In this document: positions 19,193 to 30,547 of the stretch, piece by piece
How the letters are laid out: every line of letters starts with the position of its first letter
Numbering within the stretch: position 1 is the first letter of the stretch
NCBI GenBank assembly: GCA_944320775.1
Contig: CALUIV010000013.1
Span: 1-64,000, forward strand
DNA: 64,000 nt
Source of the DNA: an uncultured Paraprevotella sp.
GTDB lineage: Bacteria; Bacteroidota; Bacteroidia; Bacteroidales; Bacteroidaceae
Reading direction: 5' to 3'
Translations under genes and position numbers: made by a program
The notes under the pieces: model-generated
The model's input: the letters and a program-made list of their open reading frames with translations, nothing else
Databases searched by the model: none
What the model was told of the DNA's origin: nothing

Positions 19193-20569
19193 ATGGAACT
19201 AAATAATATCAAAGCGGTTTATTTCATCGGTATCGGTGGTATCGGCATGAGTGCCATCGCCCGTTACTTTTTGAAAAAAGGTATAACCGTTGGCGGATAC
19301 GACAGAACTCCGACAGAACTTACAGAAAAGCTTGCAGAAGAAGGAGCCACGATACATTATGAAGAGAATCTGGCCCTTATTCCTGAAGCTTGCAAAGATA
19401 AAACATCGTGTTTGGTCATATATACCCCAGCAATTCCATCAACACATCAGGAACTGAAATTTTTTAAAGAAAATCAATTTGAAATTCAGAAACGGGCACA
19501 AGTGTTGGGAACACTGACCCGGAAACATAAAGGAATCTGCGTGGCAGGAACGCATGGAAAAACAACCACATCTTCCATGACGGCCCATATCCTACACCAA
19601 AGCCATGTAGACTGCAATGCATTTCTGGGCGGAATTACGAAAAATTACGGAACAAACTATATTCTTTCTGAAAACAGCGATTTTGTTGTTATCGAAGCAG
19701 ACGAATTCGACCGCTCTTTTCACTGGTTGACCCCTTATGCATCAGTCATTACGGCAACCGATGCCGACCATCTGGATATTTACGGTACAAAAGAAGCATA
19801 CTTGGAAAGTTTTGAGAAATACTCGAACTTAATCCAACCCGGTGGTTATCTGATCTTGCATGAAGGCCTGGAAATGAATGCTTGCGTACAAGAAGGCGTA
19901 ACAGTCTATACATACAGTCGGGATAAAGGGGATTTTTATGCTCAAAACATCCGTATCGGTAATGGAACAATCATTTTTGATTTTGTTTCTCCTTTCGGTA
20001 ACATTCAGGATATTGAGCTGGGAGTTCCCGTAAGTATCAATATCGACAACGGTATTGCAGCAATGGCACTGGCACAAATATGTGGTGCTACTGCAGAAGA
20101 AATAAAACAGGCGATGCGTTCTTTTCAAGGAGTTGACCGCAGATTTGACTTCAAAATCAGAAAACCGGATTTTGCATTTCTGACGGATTATGCTCATCAT
20201 CCGGAAGAAATCAGACAGAGTTTGACTTCTATCCGCAGTTTATATGCTGGTAAAAAAATCACAGTAGCCTTCCAACCACATCTATATAGCCGCACACGTG
20301 ATTTCTATCAGGATTTTGCCCAAAGCCTGTCGATTGCCGACGACGTAATTCTGTTGGATATCTATCCGGCACGCGAAGCTCCAATCCCGGGAGTAAGCAG
20401 CAAGTTAATCTACGATAATTTGGCACCTCAGGTGACCAAACGAATGTGTCAAAAAGAGGAACTTGTCGAGATGATCCAGAATTCAGACTTTGATGTTCTG
20501 GTTTTACTTGGTGCAGGAGATATCGAAAACTATGCATCGCAAATTGCCCAAATATTGAAAGACAAATGA
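19193..20569 (+). CDS. murC: UDP-N-acetylmuramate:L-alanine ligase MurC
   Basis: 458 residues. Starts the stem peptide by joining L-Ala to UDP-MurNAc with ATP. YFIGIGGIGMSAIA is the nucleotide-sugar binding loop, CVAGTHGKTTTSSM the P-loop, and EADEFDRSF, ATDADHLDIY, DYAHHPEEI and FQPHLYSRTRDF are the usual downstream motifs. Overlaps ftsQ by ATGA at 20566-20569. Confidence 0.96.
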   Translation: MELNNIKAVYFIGIGGIGMSAIARYFLKKGITVGGYDRTPTELTEKLAEEGATIHYEENLALIPEACKDKTSCLVIYTPAIPSTHQELKFFKENQFEIQKRAQVLGTLTRKHKGICVAGTHGKTTTSSMTAHILHQSHVDCNAFLGGITKNYGTNYILSENSDFVVIEADEFDRSFHWLTPYASVITATDADHLDIYGTKEAYLESFEKYSNLIQPGGYLILHEGLEMNACVQEGVTVYTYSRDKGDFYAQNIRIGNGTIIFDFVSPFGNIQDIELGVPVSINIDNGIAAMALAQICGATAEEIKQAMRSFQGVDRRFDFKIRKPDFAFLTDYAHHPEEIRQSLTSIRSLYAGKKITVAFQPHLYSRTRDFYQDFAQSLSIADDVILLDIYPAREAPIPGVSSKLIYDNLAPQVTKRMCQKEELVEMIQNSDFDVLVLLGAGDIENYASQIAQILKDK

Positions 20570-21297
20570 TTAAAAAGATATTGCTTATTATACTTGCCAT
20601 CGGTTTGGCTTCCTATTTCATAGCTGCCATTACCATTTTCAACAAGCCTGAACAGACACCGGTCTGTACGGGAGTTGAGATTTTGGTAGATGACAGTCTG
20701 AATATCGGATTCATCAAAGAAAAAGATATAGAAGCCTTCCTGAAAAAAGAAAAGCTTTATCCCGGAAATCAGCCTATGGATCAGATAGATCTGTTAAAGA
20801 TCGAACAAAAAATAAGCAATAGTCCGTATATCGAATCGGCGATATGTTACAAAACGGCCACAGGAAAAGTTGCTATAAAAGTAAAACCGCATAACTTCAT
20901 TCTGCATGTTATCAGCGACAACGGAGAGTCTTATTATTTGGACAGCAACGGTAATGCCCTGGCAAAATCGAAATATCACGCCAATTTACCCATTGTCACT
21001 GGAGCGGTTACAAAAAAATATGCCAAAGAAAATTTGGTCAGTTTGGGACAGTTCATTCAAAAAGATCCCTTTTGGGATAAACAAATAGAACAGATAGAGG
21101 TTCTCCCTAATGGAGACATCAACATCATACCACGAGTAGGACACCACGTGATCGCATTAGGTAGTCCACTTAAATTCAAAGACAAGCTACTCCGAATGCA
21201 AACATTCTATAAGGAGGGGCTGAACAAGGTCGGCTGGAACAAATATTCAACCATAACCTTGGAATATAATAATCAAATTATTTGTACTAAAAAATAA
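20566..21297 (+). CDS. ftsQ: Cell division protein FtsQ-like
   Basis: 243 residues. One N-terminal membrane segment (about residues 5-25, LLIILAIGLASYFIAAITIF) followed by a periplasmic region with a POTRA-like part (VEILVDDSLNIGFIKEKDIEAFL; IEQKISNSPYIESAICYK). In characterised bacteria FtsQ links early and late divisome proteins and binds FtsB and FtsL. The sequence is divergent, as usual in Bacteroidetes; the place between murC and ftsA makes the call safe. Confidence 0.9.
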   Translation: MIKKILLIILAIGLASYFIAAITIFNKPEQTPVCTGVEILVDDSLNIGFIKEKDIEAFLKKEKLYPGNQPMDQIDLLKIEQKISNSPYIESAICYKTATGKVAIKVKPHNFILHVISDNGESYYLDSNGNALAKSKYHANLPIVTGAVTKKYAKENLVSLGQFIQKDPFWDKQIEQIEVLPNGDINIIPRVGHHVIALGSPLKFKDKLLRMQTFYKEGLNKVGWNKYSTITLEYNNQIICTKK

Positions 21298-21306
21298 GGA
21301 ACAGAT

Positions 21307-22683
21307 ATGGCAGCTGAAAAGGATCTAATTGTAGCAATAGAACTCGGTTCTTTCTCGATAAGAGGTATAGCCGGAAGAAAGAATTTTGATGGCAGCATAC
21401 AGATACTGGATATTGTGGAGCGCCCCTCAATGAATTGTATCCGTAAAGGTATTATCTATAATATAGATAAAACCATCAAGAATATCAACAGCATTATCTC
21501 GCAATTGAATCAGGACCTTGACGTCTATATCAACAAAGCTTACGTCGGTATAGGCGGACAGTCTTTACGTACGATACGCAACTCCGTATCTCGACAACTG
21601 GATACAAACGTCGTTATTTCCAATGAAATAGTAGAAAACCTGTTGAACACAAACCTCAGCGCAAACTATGCAGATTGCGACATTCTTGGAGTTATTCCGC
21701 AAGAATATCGTATTGGAACACAATATACGACAGACCCTATAGGTATTCTCAGTAATCATATTGAAGGAAAATATCTCAATATCGTTGCTAAGAGTATTTT
21801 AAAAGAAAATGTCCAGAAATGTTTTCAAACGGCAGGAATAGAAATCGTCGATATGTTTATCTCACCATTAGCTCTGGCTGACAATTTATTGACTGATACT
21901 GAGAAACGTTCCGGATGTGCACTTGTTGATTTTGGCGCAGATACAACAACTGTTGCTATTTTCAAAAACAATCTGCTCCGTTATCTGGCTGTTATTCCTT
22001 TAGGCGGAAACAACATCACACAAGATATCTGTAGTCTGCAAGTTGAAGAAAGCGATGCAGAATCATTGAAAATCAAATATGGTTCAGCTTACACCGACAG
22101 CGATGTAGCCGAGCTGACCCGGGTTGTTCCATTAGATTCCGACCGGACTATCGACGAACGTACATTCTTGGAAATAACAGAAGCCAGAATGGAAGAAATT
22201 ATAGCAAATGTCTGGGATCAAATCTGCAGAAGTGGCTTTAAAGACAAATTGATTGCCGGTATTATTGTTTCAGGTGGTGCGGCAAATATAAAGAACCTGG
22301 ATAAAGCCATCATTGCCAGAACAGGTATCGAAAAACTCAAGATAGCCAAAAACACTCATCTTTCCGCACATTTCGAACATGCCGATCAAATCAGTAAAAG
22401 TTCAAATCTAAGTACTCTGATTTCTTTGCTCAACAAGGGCGAACTGATCTGTACTGCCATCGACCCACAAGTCGCTAAACGGGAAGAAGAGGAACGCCTG
22501 GCAAGAGAACAGGCAGAACGGGAAGAAGCTCAAAGAAGGCATGCAGAAGAACAGGCTGCAATAAACAATAAGGTCAAAGAAGAAGAGGAAGAAGAAAAAG
22601 TTCCAGCCAAGAAAAAGAAAAGCTTTATGGAACGTATTAAAGAGACATTAAGCAGCTGGTCGAATACGCTGTCGGAAGAATAA
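21307..22683 (+). CDS. ftsA: Cell division protein FtsA
   Basis: 458 residues. Actin-like ATPase that ties FtsZ filaments to the membrane. Actin-fold motifs: IVAIELGSFSIRGIAG (phosphate 1), CALVDFGADTTTVAIF (phosphate 2) and AGIIVSGGAANIKNLD (adenosine). Longer than E. coli FtsA by a charged tail after residue about 395 (Glu/Arg-rich helix EERLAREQAEREEAQRRHAE) that ends in an amphipathic helix (KSFMERIKETLSSWSNTL), the likely membrane anchor. Confidence 0.95.
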   Translation: MAAEKDLIVAIELGSFSIRGIAGRKNFDGSIQILDIVERPSMNCIRKGIIYNIDKTIKNINSIISQLNQDLDVYINKAYVGIGGQSLRTIRNSVSRQLDTNVVISNEIVENLLNTNLSANYADCDILGVIPQEYRIGTQYTTDPIGILSNHIEGKYLNIVAKSILKENVQKCFQTAGIEIVDMFISPLALADNLLTDTEKRSGCALVDFGADTTTVAIFKNNLLRYLAVIPLGGNNITQDICSLQVEESDAESLKIKYGSAYTDSDVAELTRVVPLDSDRTIDERTFLEITEARMEEIIANVWDQICRSGFKDKLIAGIIVSGGAANIKNLDKAIIARTGIEKLKIAKNTHLSAHFEHADQISKSSNLSTLISLLNKGELICTAIDPQVAKREEEERLAREQAEREEAQRRHAEEQAAINNKVKEEEEEEKVPAKKKKSFMERIKETLSSWSNTLSEE

Positions 22684-22711
22684 AATGTACCACCATTAAA
22701 ACTCAAACATC

Positions 22712-24022
22712 ATGGAAGAAGAAAAGGGCATACAATTTAACCTAGAAACCCATAGCCCCAGCATCATAAAAGTCATCGGAGTTGGCGGTGGAGGCGGTAA
22801 CGCCGTAAACCATATGTATCGGGAAGGCATTCACGATGTGACATTCGTCTTGTGTAATACCGACAAGCAAGCACTCAGCGACTCACCGATTCCAACCCGC
22901 TTGCAGCTAGGAACAGAAGGACTCGGAGCCGGAAACCGTCCGGCACGTGCTAAAGAAGCCGCATTGGAAAGTATTGAAGACATCCGGAAAATGCTAAACG
23001 ACGGTACCCGCATGGTATTCGTCACAGCAGGAATGGGTGGTGGAACAGGAACCGGAGCCGCTCCTATTATTGCTCAATGTGCCAAAGAAATGGGAATCCT
23101 GACTGTTGGTATTGTCACCATACCATTTCGCTTCGAAGGAAACAAAAAAATCGACCAAGCACTCGACGGAGTAGAAGAAATCTCTAAACACGTTGATGCA
23201 TTATTGGTAATCAATAACGAACGTTTACGGGAAATCTATCCGGAACTGACCGTATTGAATGCTTTTGGAAAAGCAGATGATACCCTTTCCATTGCAGCCA
23301 AAAGTATTGCAGAAATCATCACTGTACATGGCATCATCAACCTGGACTTTCAGGATGTGACCACAGTACTGAAAGATGGTGGTGTAGCCATCATGAGTAC
23401 TGGTTATGGTGAAGGCGAGAACCGTGTAAGCCATGCCATTGAAGAAGCATTACATTCACCATTACTCAACAACAATGATATCTTTAACTCCAAGAAGGTA
23501 TTGTTGAGCATCACGTTCTGTGCCGAACAGGAAAGCGACCAGCTAACCATGGAAGAGATGAGTGAGATCAACGACTTCATGAGTAAGTTCGGACCAGACG
23601 TTGAAACAAAATGGGGAATGGCAACAGACGCTACATTGGAAAAGAAAGTCAAAATTACCGTTCTGGCCACTGGTTTCGGTCTGGAAGATGTCCCAGGCAT
23701 GAGCAGCAAATATACACAAGCCGATGCTGACAAGATCGCAGAACAAGAAGAACAGGAAGAGAAGAACCGTACGCGCCGTACCAAGTTCTATCGCGATGAA
23801 ACCAATCAAAAGACAAGAAGACGTCATCATATCTTTATCTTTGGAGATGAAGATCTGGACAACGAAAATATCATCGCTATGGTTGACACGACACCGACCT
23901 ACAAACGTAGTAAGGAATTGCTCGACCGAATCAAGAACAAAGCCAGCGAAGAAGAGGATACCATTGGAAGTTCAGAAGAACCCACTACACCAATTCCAGA
24001 AACAAACACAATTGTATTTTAA
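22712..24022 (+). CDS. ftsZ: Cell division GTPase FtsZ
   Basis: 436 residues. Tubulin-like GTPase that forms the Z ring. The tubulin signature [10 protein letters not shown] is near residues 108-117; [16 protein letters not shown] opens the GTPase domain and [15 protein letters not shown] lies in the T7 region. After the core (ending near residue 325) comes a basic linker ([22 protein letters not shown]) and a peptide [12 protein letters not shown] that resembles the conserved FtsZ tail, but about 30 acidic residues follow it instead of the protein ending there. Confidence 0.96.
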   Translation: MEEEKGIQFNLETHSPSIIKVIGVGGGGGNAVNHMYREGIHDVTFVLCNTDKQALSDSPIPTRLQLGTEGLGAGNRPARAKEAALESIEDIRKMLNDGTRMVFVTAGMGGGTGTGAAPIIAQCAKEMGILTVGIVTIPFRFEGNKKIDQALDGVEEISKHVDALLVINNERLREIYPELTVLNAFGKADDTLSIAAKSIAEIITVHGIINLDFQDVTTVLKDGGVAIMSTGYGEGENRVSHAIEEALHSPLLNNNDIFNSKKVLLSITFCAEQESDQLTMEEMSEINDFMSKFGPDVETKWGMATDATLEKKVKITVLATGFGLEDVPGMSSKYTQADADKIAEQEEQEEKNRTRRTKFYRDETNQKTRRRHHIFIFGDEDLDNENIIAMVDTTPTYKRSKELLDRIKNKASEEEDTIGSSEEPTTPIPETNTIVF

Positions 24023-24042
24023 TTTATAAAAAGGATTTTATT

Positions 24043-24492
24043 ATGGCATTATTTGACCAAATCAGCAAAGATATCATCAGCGCCATGAAGGCTAAAGACA
24101 AAGTTCGTCTGGAAGCCCTGCGCAATGTTAAGAAACTTTTTCTTGAAGCAAAAACAGCTCCGGGAGCCAACGATGAACTGAGCGACGCTGACGCGTTGAA
24201 AATTCTAAGCAAACTCGTCAAACAGGGAAAAGATGCGGCAGCTCTTTTTAAAGAACAGGGACGCGAAGACTTGGCTACAGAAGAGTTGCAACAGGTAACC
24301 GTTTTCGAAGAATATTTGCCCAAACAAATGGACGAAGCAGAACTTACCGAAGCAATCAAAGCTATCATTACAGAAGTGAATGCCACCTCGGCCAAAGATA
24401 TGGGTAAAGTTATGGGAATAGCTACAAAGCAATTTGCTGGTCGTGCAGAAGGAAAAACCATAAGTACGATTGTTAAGCAATTATTGGGCTAA
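24043..24492 (+). CDS. GatB/YqeY domain protein
   Basis: 149 residues, the length of the stand-alone YqeY family, related to the C-terminal tRNA-binding domain of GatB and GatE. Starts LFDQISKDIISAMKAKDKVRLEALRNVKKLF and ends GRAEGKTISTIVKQLLG, both typical. The cellular role is not settled in the literature; tRNA-linked activity is presumed from the fold. Last gene of the dcw transcript, 20 nt after ftsZ, and followed by a strong hairpin. Confidence 0.9.
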   Translation: MALFDQISKDIISAMKAKDKVRLEALRNVKKLFLEAKTAPGANDELSDADALKILSKLVKQGKDAAALFKEQGREDLATEELQQVTVFEEYLPKQMDEAELTEAIKAIITEVNATSAKDMGKVMGIATKQFAGRAEGKTISTIVKQLLG

Positions 24493-24508
24493 AACAAACA
24501 ATACAATT

Positions 24509-24561
24509 ATATGAAAAAGAATCCTTATGCCTGTATTGGTTATAAGGATCCTTTTTCATAT
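24509..24561. terminator. Bidirectional terminator between yqeY and recO
   Basis: 20-bp inverted repeat with one mismatch (24509-24528 with 24542-24561; core GAATCCTTAT/ATAAGGATCC) and a 13-nt loop. Each arm carries five A or T residues at its outer part, so it can end both the plus-strand dcw operon and minus-strand recO. Confidence 0.8.
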
Positions 24562-24583
24562 ATTATATAAACAGCTCATCACT

Positions 24584-25318
24584 CTAATCAAAAACTTCTT
24601 TTAATATTTCAATGGAAGACAATTCCGGGAAATTCGGTATATGCAACCGATAATAATCATTCAAAACTGTCAGAAATCTGTTTCTTTCCTGACGGCTGAA
24701 CAAAAAACGATTCATAGTATCATAACTCATACGCAACATTAAAGGCACACGCGCAGCTTCAACCGGTTTCAGGAAAGCCGCATGTAATGGCTGCAACGGC
24801 GTAAAACAGGCATTCTGCAGATCAAAATAGTCACCAGGATGATATTCCTCTACACAAGGATAAAAACCAAGAAAGCGGGTAAGACGCATCAAAAAAAGCA
24901 AATGGAAATTAGCATACCCCTGATTACATTGGTCAAACCATTCCAACGACGCAACCAAATATTCAAAAAGAGGTACATTTGCCGGTTCCTCCCTAAGCAC
25001 ATGATATAAAAAGTCCGACAGGAATAAAAAAACAGCAGACTTAAGCGGATTCGACAACACGGAATAAAAAGGAAAATATAAAGCCACGTCTTTTAATTTC
25101 TGCAATGATGCCTTGGCACGAAAATCATAATCAATCGATAAAACAGTCAGAGGCTGAAAAAGGAGATGCTTCTTACCCGATCGTCGATTACCATTACCAG
25201 CAGATTGTCTGATCAAGAATGATACCATTCCACGATTTTCGGTGAACAGATCAACAATAATAGAAGAATCTCCATATTTTATTGTTCGAATAACAATAGC
25301 TCTAGTTTTCTCTTGCAT
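24584..25318 (-). CDS. recO: DNA repair protein RecO
   Basis: 244 residues, the family length. N-terminal OB fold (TRAIVIRTIKYGDSSIIVDLFTENRGMVSFLIR) and a helical C-terminal part. RecO anneals complementary strands and helps RecR load RecA on SSB-coated DNA. In this protein the zinc-binding cysteines found in some RecO proteins are not arranged as CxxC, which is common among Bacteroidetes. Single gene, convergent with the dcw operon; divergent from the tRNA-rpsT unit. Confidence 0.9.
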   Translation of the reverse strand: MQEKTRAIVIRTIKYGDSSIIVDLFTENRGMVSFLIRQSAGNGNRRSGKKHLLFQPLTVLSIDYDFRAKASLQKLKDVALYFPFYSVLSNPLKSAVFLFLSDFLYHVLREEPANVPLFEYLVASLEWFDQCNQGYANFHLLFLMRLTRFLGFYPCVEEYHPGDYFDLQNACFTPLQPLHAAFLKPVEAARVPLMLRMSYDTMNRFLFSRQERNRFLTVLNDYYRLHIPNFPELSSIEILKEVFD

Positions 25319-25422
25319 GTGTCAAAATCCCCCTGTTTTGATACAAAAATAGGCAAAAACAGGGGTAAAACAGAGAAAAATCGATTTTTTTCGAAAAAAA
25401 ACGCATTTTTTTCTCGAAATAT

Positions 25423-25453
25423 TTTGGAGATTCAAAAAAAAGCCATACCTTTG
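25423..25453 (+). promoter_or_regulatory. Promoter of tRNA-Glu and rpsT
   Basis: TTTG at 25423-25426 and TACCTTTG at 25446-25453, 19 nt apart: a full match to the Bacteroidetes -33/-7 promoter. The start should be near 25459, about 55 nt before the tRNA. Confidence 0.75.
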
Positions 25454-25512
25454 CAACGCAATCGAGAAACAAACACTCCGATTAACAAACGAACCAAAAG
25501 TTCAAAAGTTAC

Positions 25513-25584
25513 GGTCCCTTCGTCTATCGGTTAGGACGAGAGATTTTCATTCTCTAAAGAGGAGTTCGACTCTCCTAGGGACTA
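25513..25584 (+). tRNA. tRNA-Glu (UUC)
   Basis: Cloverleaf seen by eye: acceptor GGTCCCT/AGGGACT (first pair G-U), D arm with GGTTAGGA, anticodon stem AGAGA/TCTCT around loop TTTTCAT with anticodon TTC, T arm AGGAG-TTCGACT-CTCCT, discriminator A. CCA is not encoded. It shares a transcript with rpsT, which begins about 30 nt downstream. Confidence 0.93.
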
Positions 25585-25616
25585 CAAAGTTAAACGAATT
25601 ATTATCAAGAATTGAG

Positions 25617-25871
25617 ATGGCAAATCATAAATCATCAGTAAAGAGAATCCGTCAGGAGGAAAAAAGAAGACTCCACAACAGATACTATGCCAAGACAATG
25701 CGTAATGCAGTCCGCAAGCTGAGAAGCACTAAGGACAAGGAAGCAGCCATTGCACTTCTCCCAAGCGTTCAGAAGTCTTTGGACAAATTGGCAAAGATCA
25801 ATGTAATTCACAAGAACAAAGCTTCTAACCTGAAGTCAAAACTTATGGTTTACATTAACAAATTAGGTTAA
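25617..25871 (+). CDS. rpsT: Small ribosomal subunit protein S20 (bS20)
   Basis: 84 residues, basic, starting [29 protein letters not shown] in pieces that are the bS20 hallmark ([22 protein letters not shown]). Binds 16S rRNA in the body of the 30S subunit. It lies between tRNA-Glu and gyrB and is followed by a terminator. Confidence 0.96.
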   Translation: MANHKSSVKRIRQEEKRRLHNRYYAKTMRNAVRKLRSTKDKEAAIALLPSVQKSLDKLAKINVIHKNKASNLKSKLMVYINKLG

Positions 25872-25888
25872 TAAGAAAATCAATATAG

Positions 25889-25914
25889 AGCCAGACTAAG
25901 TCTGGCTTTTTTTG
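25889..25914 (+). terminator. Rho-independent terminator after rpsT
   Basis: AGCCAGAC (25889-25896) pairs with GTCTGGCT (25900-25907) across a 3-nt loop, followed by seven Ts. Confidence 0.9.
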
Positions 25915-25952
25915 TTGTTATAACACACCAGAAAGAAGGTTTGCTTTTTTGA

Positions 25953-28004
<2,052 letters not shown>

Positions 28005-28051
28005 GAAACCATATAGACTATCATTCAATTCTTACTTATAATTTTTCGTAT

Positions 28052-28091
28052 GCTGCTCCTTAGAAGTGATTCTATGGGAGCAGCTTTTTTA
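28052..28091 (+). terminator. Rho-independent terminator after gyrB
   Basis: GCTGCTCC (28052-28059) pairs with GGAGCAGC (28077-28084), followed by six Ts. Confidence 0.85.
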
Positions 28092-28188
28092 TTGAATCCT
28101 TTTAAATGCTATTATTCAAAAAAACAACGATAACTTGAAAAATATATCCCTAAAAGAGAAAAAATCTTTTTGAAACAGAATAATCAAC

Positions 28189-28196
28189 TATCTTTG
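28189..28196 (+). promoter_or_regulatory. -7 element before the flavodoxin/ferredoxin gene
   Basis: TATCTTTG matches the -7 consensus and lies 25 nt before the ATG at 28222. A TTTTG at 28168-28172 is the nearest -33 candidate but the spacing (16 nt) is short. Confidence 0.45.
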
Positions 28197-28221
28197 TTCC
28201 GTCAACAAATACAATAAAATC

Positions 28222-29001
28222 ATGCAAACTCCCGTAAACCAAACAAAATTGTTTTACTATTCCCCTACAGGAACCTCAAAAAAGATTGCCCATGCAGTCT
28301 GTAAAGGAATTACCTCAAATCAGCTGTCGGAAACTGATCTGACATTCATGGAGGCTCAAGCAGAACAGATTCATGACAACCAGCTCGCCATATTCGTTAT
28401 GCCGGTATATGCCGGACGTATTGCGCCGACAGCCTTACAGCGCATGTCCGGCATTCAAGGCAGGAATACCCCTGCTGTAGCCATTGTCGTCTACGGAAAC
28501 CGGCACTACGACGACGCCCTGTTGGAACTATGCGATGTGCTTAAACAGCAAGGATTCACCCCCATTGCGGCAGCGGCATTTATCGGCGAACATAGTTTCA
28601 GCAGAAAGGAAATGCCTGTTGCTGCCGGTCGGCCAGATGAGTGCGACCTCTCTATTGCTGCACAATTCGGAGAAAAAATTGCTGAGAAGCTACAGTCTGG
28701 CGATTTCTACCAGGAACTGACCGTACCTGGCAATTATCCCTATAAAGAAGCCCGCCAGCAACCGCCAATGGCTCCCGAAAGCAGCGAAAACTGCAATTTG
28801 TGCGGAACCTGTATCGAAGTTTGTCCAACACGTGCCATATCGCTGTCTGACAACCGGATCGTAACTGACGCAGCGGCTTGCACGCTCTGCTGCGCCTGTG
28901 TAAAGTATTGCCCGCAGGAAACACGTATATTCAACACACCTTTCACCAAATTTCTCTACGAGAATTTCAGTTCAAGGAGGGAACCTGAATGGTTTATATA
29001 A
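28222..29001 (+). CDS. EFR1-type flavodoxin/ferredoxin fusion protein
   Basis: 259 residues. The first 170 or so form a flavodoxin-like FMN domain (FYYSPTGTSKKIAHAVCKGI is the phosphate loop; MPVYAGRIAP; VVYGNRHYDDAL). The last 70 carry two 4Fe-4S motifs: CNLCGTCIEVCP from about residue 191 and CTLCCACVKYCP from about 220. Such proteins are named EFR1 family ferredoxins in annotation; they should shuttle electrons in the anaerobic cytoplasm, partner unknown. Single gene with its own promoter, convergent with the DUF3109 gene. Confidence 0.88.
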   Translation: MQTPVNQTKLFYYSPTGTSKKIAHAVCKGITSNQLSETDLTFMEAQAEQIHDNQLAIFVMPVYAGRIAPTALQRMSGIQGRNTPAVAIVVYGNRHYDDALLELCDVLKQQGFTPIAAAAFIGEHSFSRKEMPVAAGRPDECDLSIAAQFGEKIAEKLQSGDFYQELTVPGNYPYKEARQQPPMAPESSENCNLCGTCIEVCPTRAISLSDNRIVTDAAACTLCCACVKYCPQETRIFNTPFTKFLYENFSSRREPEWFI

Positions 29002-29016
29002 TCCGAACATAAAAAA

Positions 29017-29070
29017 CAGGAAGAATGGTATATTCAAGACGTTTGTCTGATTAATATACCATTCTTCCTG
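29017..29070. terminator. Bidirectional terminator
   Basis: Perfect 18-bp inverted repeat (29017-29034 with 29053-29070, arm begins CAGGAAGAATGG) and an 18-nt loop that contains a small AGAC/GTCT stem. It lies between two convergent genes and is preceded by an A run that would give Us on the minus-strand transcript. Confidence 0.75.
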
Positions 29071-29097
29071 TAATATGAAACACGGAGCAGTTCCGGA

Positions 29098-29685
29098 TCA
29101 GTCCTTCAGATACCCTTGTTCCTTCAGTTCTTCCACAGCCTTTTCCAATTCATCATACCAAGCCTGTCCGAAACAACGGATCAAAGGTTCTTTTAAGAAA
29201 CGATAAACCGGCAGATTCAGCTGTTCTCCTTTGCAGACAGCCGCTTTACACACATCCCACCGATGGTAATTCAGCGCAGTCATATCACCGATTTTTTTCA
29301 AACGAATCGGATAAAGATGACAAGACAAAGGTTTATAAAAATTCGTTTTTCCTGCACGGTAAGCTTTCTCCAACGCACAGAAACAGCATCCTTTTTCATC
29401 ATAACAGGTGAAAACACAATCCTTGCCATTCACGATACTTGTCACCAGGTCACCCTCTTCGTCCGTATAGACCACACCCTGCTTGTCAATAACAGTCTGT
29501 GCTGATGCCGAAAGATCATTCCACACGACCGGTAAGGCTGCTTCCAATTCTTCTACTTCATCCAAATCTACCGGTGCACCGGCATCTCCTTCAATACAGC
29601 ATGTTCCTGCACACGCATCCAAATCACAGCAGAATTTCTCACTCAGACAATCGATTGATATAATCGTATCGTCAATCTGAATCAT
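29098..29685 (-). CDS. DUF3109 family protein
   Basis: 195 residues when started at MIQIDDTIIS (29685), the common start in the family; ATG 29706 (seven residues earlier) is also possible, and the longest frame begins at 29754. Cysteine-rich: CCDLDACAGTCCIEGDAG near the N-terminus, CVFTCYDEKGCCFC in the middle and KPLSCHLYPIR later, which look like metal or Fe-S ligands. The function of DUF3109 is not known to me. Directly downstream of ung on the same strand (its frame opens 3 nt after the ung stop), so co-expression with the uracil repair enzyme is likely. Confidence 0.85.
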   Translation of the reverse strand: MIQIDDTIISIDCLSEKFCCDLDACAGTCCIEGDAGAPVDLDEVEELEAALPVVWNDLSASAQTVIDKQGVVYTDEEGDLVTSIVNGKDCVFTCYDEKGCCFCALEKAYRAGKTNFYKPLSCHLYPIRLKKIGDMTALNYHRWDVCKAAVCKGEQLNLPVYRFLKEPLIRCFGQAWYDELEKAVEELKEQGYLKD

Positions 29686-29756
29686 CGGTATCTCATTTCG
29701 TTTCATACTTATCTTCTTCAAAACAATTCTACAATACTCTTTTCCTCTCTGCAAAT

Positions 29757-30419
29757 TTACCAGACAATCGCTTGCTTTCCGTACTGCTGCAAATAAGCAT
29801 TTGTCAGACTGAAATGCCGGTTGCCGAAAAATCCGTGATAGGCCGACAGGGGCGATGGGTGAGCTGACGAGAGCACCAAATGCTTATTCCGGTCAATCAC
29901 CGCTCCCTTCTTTTGTGCATAAGCTCCCCAAAGAATAAACACCAGATGTTCGCGTTCGTCTGAAAGAGTCTTAATTACCGCATCAGTAAACTCTTCCCAT
30001 CCATGACGCTGGTGCGAACCGGCCTGATGGGCACGCACCGTCAAGGTTGCATTCAGTAGCAACACGCCCTGTTCCGCCCAGCGGGTCAGATTACCGGAAG
30101 CAGGCACCGGAGTTCCCATATCACTTTCAATTTCCTTAAAGATATTTTGCAACGACGGCGGAAAAGGCACTCCATCATTCACGGAAAAACACAGTCCATG
30201 AGCCTGTCCGGGACCATGATAAGGATCTTGTCCGATAATGACCACCTTCACCCGTTCAAAAGGACAAAGATTAAAAGCATTGAAAATCAGCGGACCGGGC
30301 GGGTAACAGGTTGTCGCATGATATTCCGACCGGACAAAAGCTGTAAGCTGGGCAAAATAAGGCTTTGAAAATTCATCGGCCAGACGTTCCTTCCACGAGG
30401 CCTCAATTTGTACATTCAT
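29757..30419 (-). CDS. ung: Uracil-DNA glycosylase, family 1
   Basis: 220 residues, usual length. Removes uracil from DNA to start base-excision repair. Active-site motifs are intact: [18 protein letters not shown] (catalytic Asp), [25 protein letters not shown], and [13 protein letters not shown] (the His-containing minor-groove loop). Transcribed before the DUF3109 gene. Confidence 0.96.
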   Translation of the reverse strand: MNVQIEASWKERLADEFSKPYFAQLTAFVRSEYHATTCYPPGPLIFNAFNLCPFERVKVVIIGQDPYHGPGQAHGLCFSVNDGVPFPPSLQNIFKEIESDMGTPVPASGNLTRWAEQGVLLLNATLTVRAHQAGSHQRHGWEEFTDAVIKTLSDEREHLVFILWGAYAQKKGAVIDRNKHLVLSSAHPSPLSAYHGFFGNRHFSLTNAYLQQYGKQAIVW

Positions 30420-30482
30420 ATCGGTCGCCTTGTTGTTCTATTGATTGGTTATTAAACTGAAAGAAGCCTTCCCAAACAAAAA

Positions 30483-30516
30483 CCGGACCGATTCCGAATA
30501 CGGGAAATCGGTCCGG
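30483..30516 (-). terminator. Rho-independent terminator after gpmI
   Basis: Perfect 11-bp stem (CCGGACCGATT at 30483-30493 with 30506-30516), followed on the minus strand by TTTTTGTTT. It ends the gpmI message before ung. Confidence 0.85.
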
Positions 30517-30547
30517 CCTTTATGATGAAAAATTCCTTCCGGTTATT

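Noticed and set aside
10480-24492. Missing murF, murB and ddl as a sign of deletion in the dcw cluster
   Set aside because: These genes are often outside the dcw cluster in Bacteroidetes, and there are no scars or large gaps in this operon.
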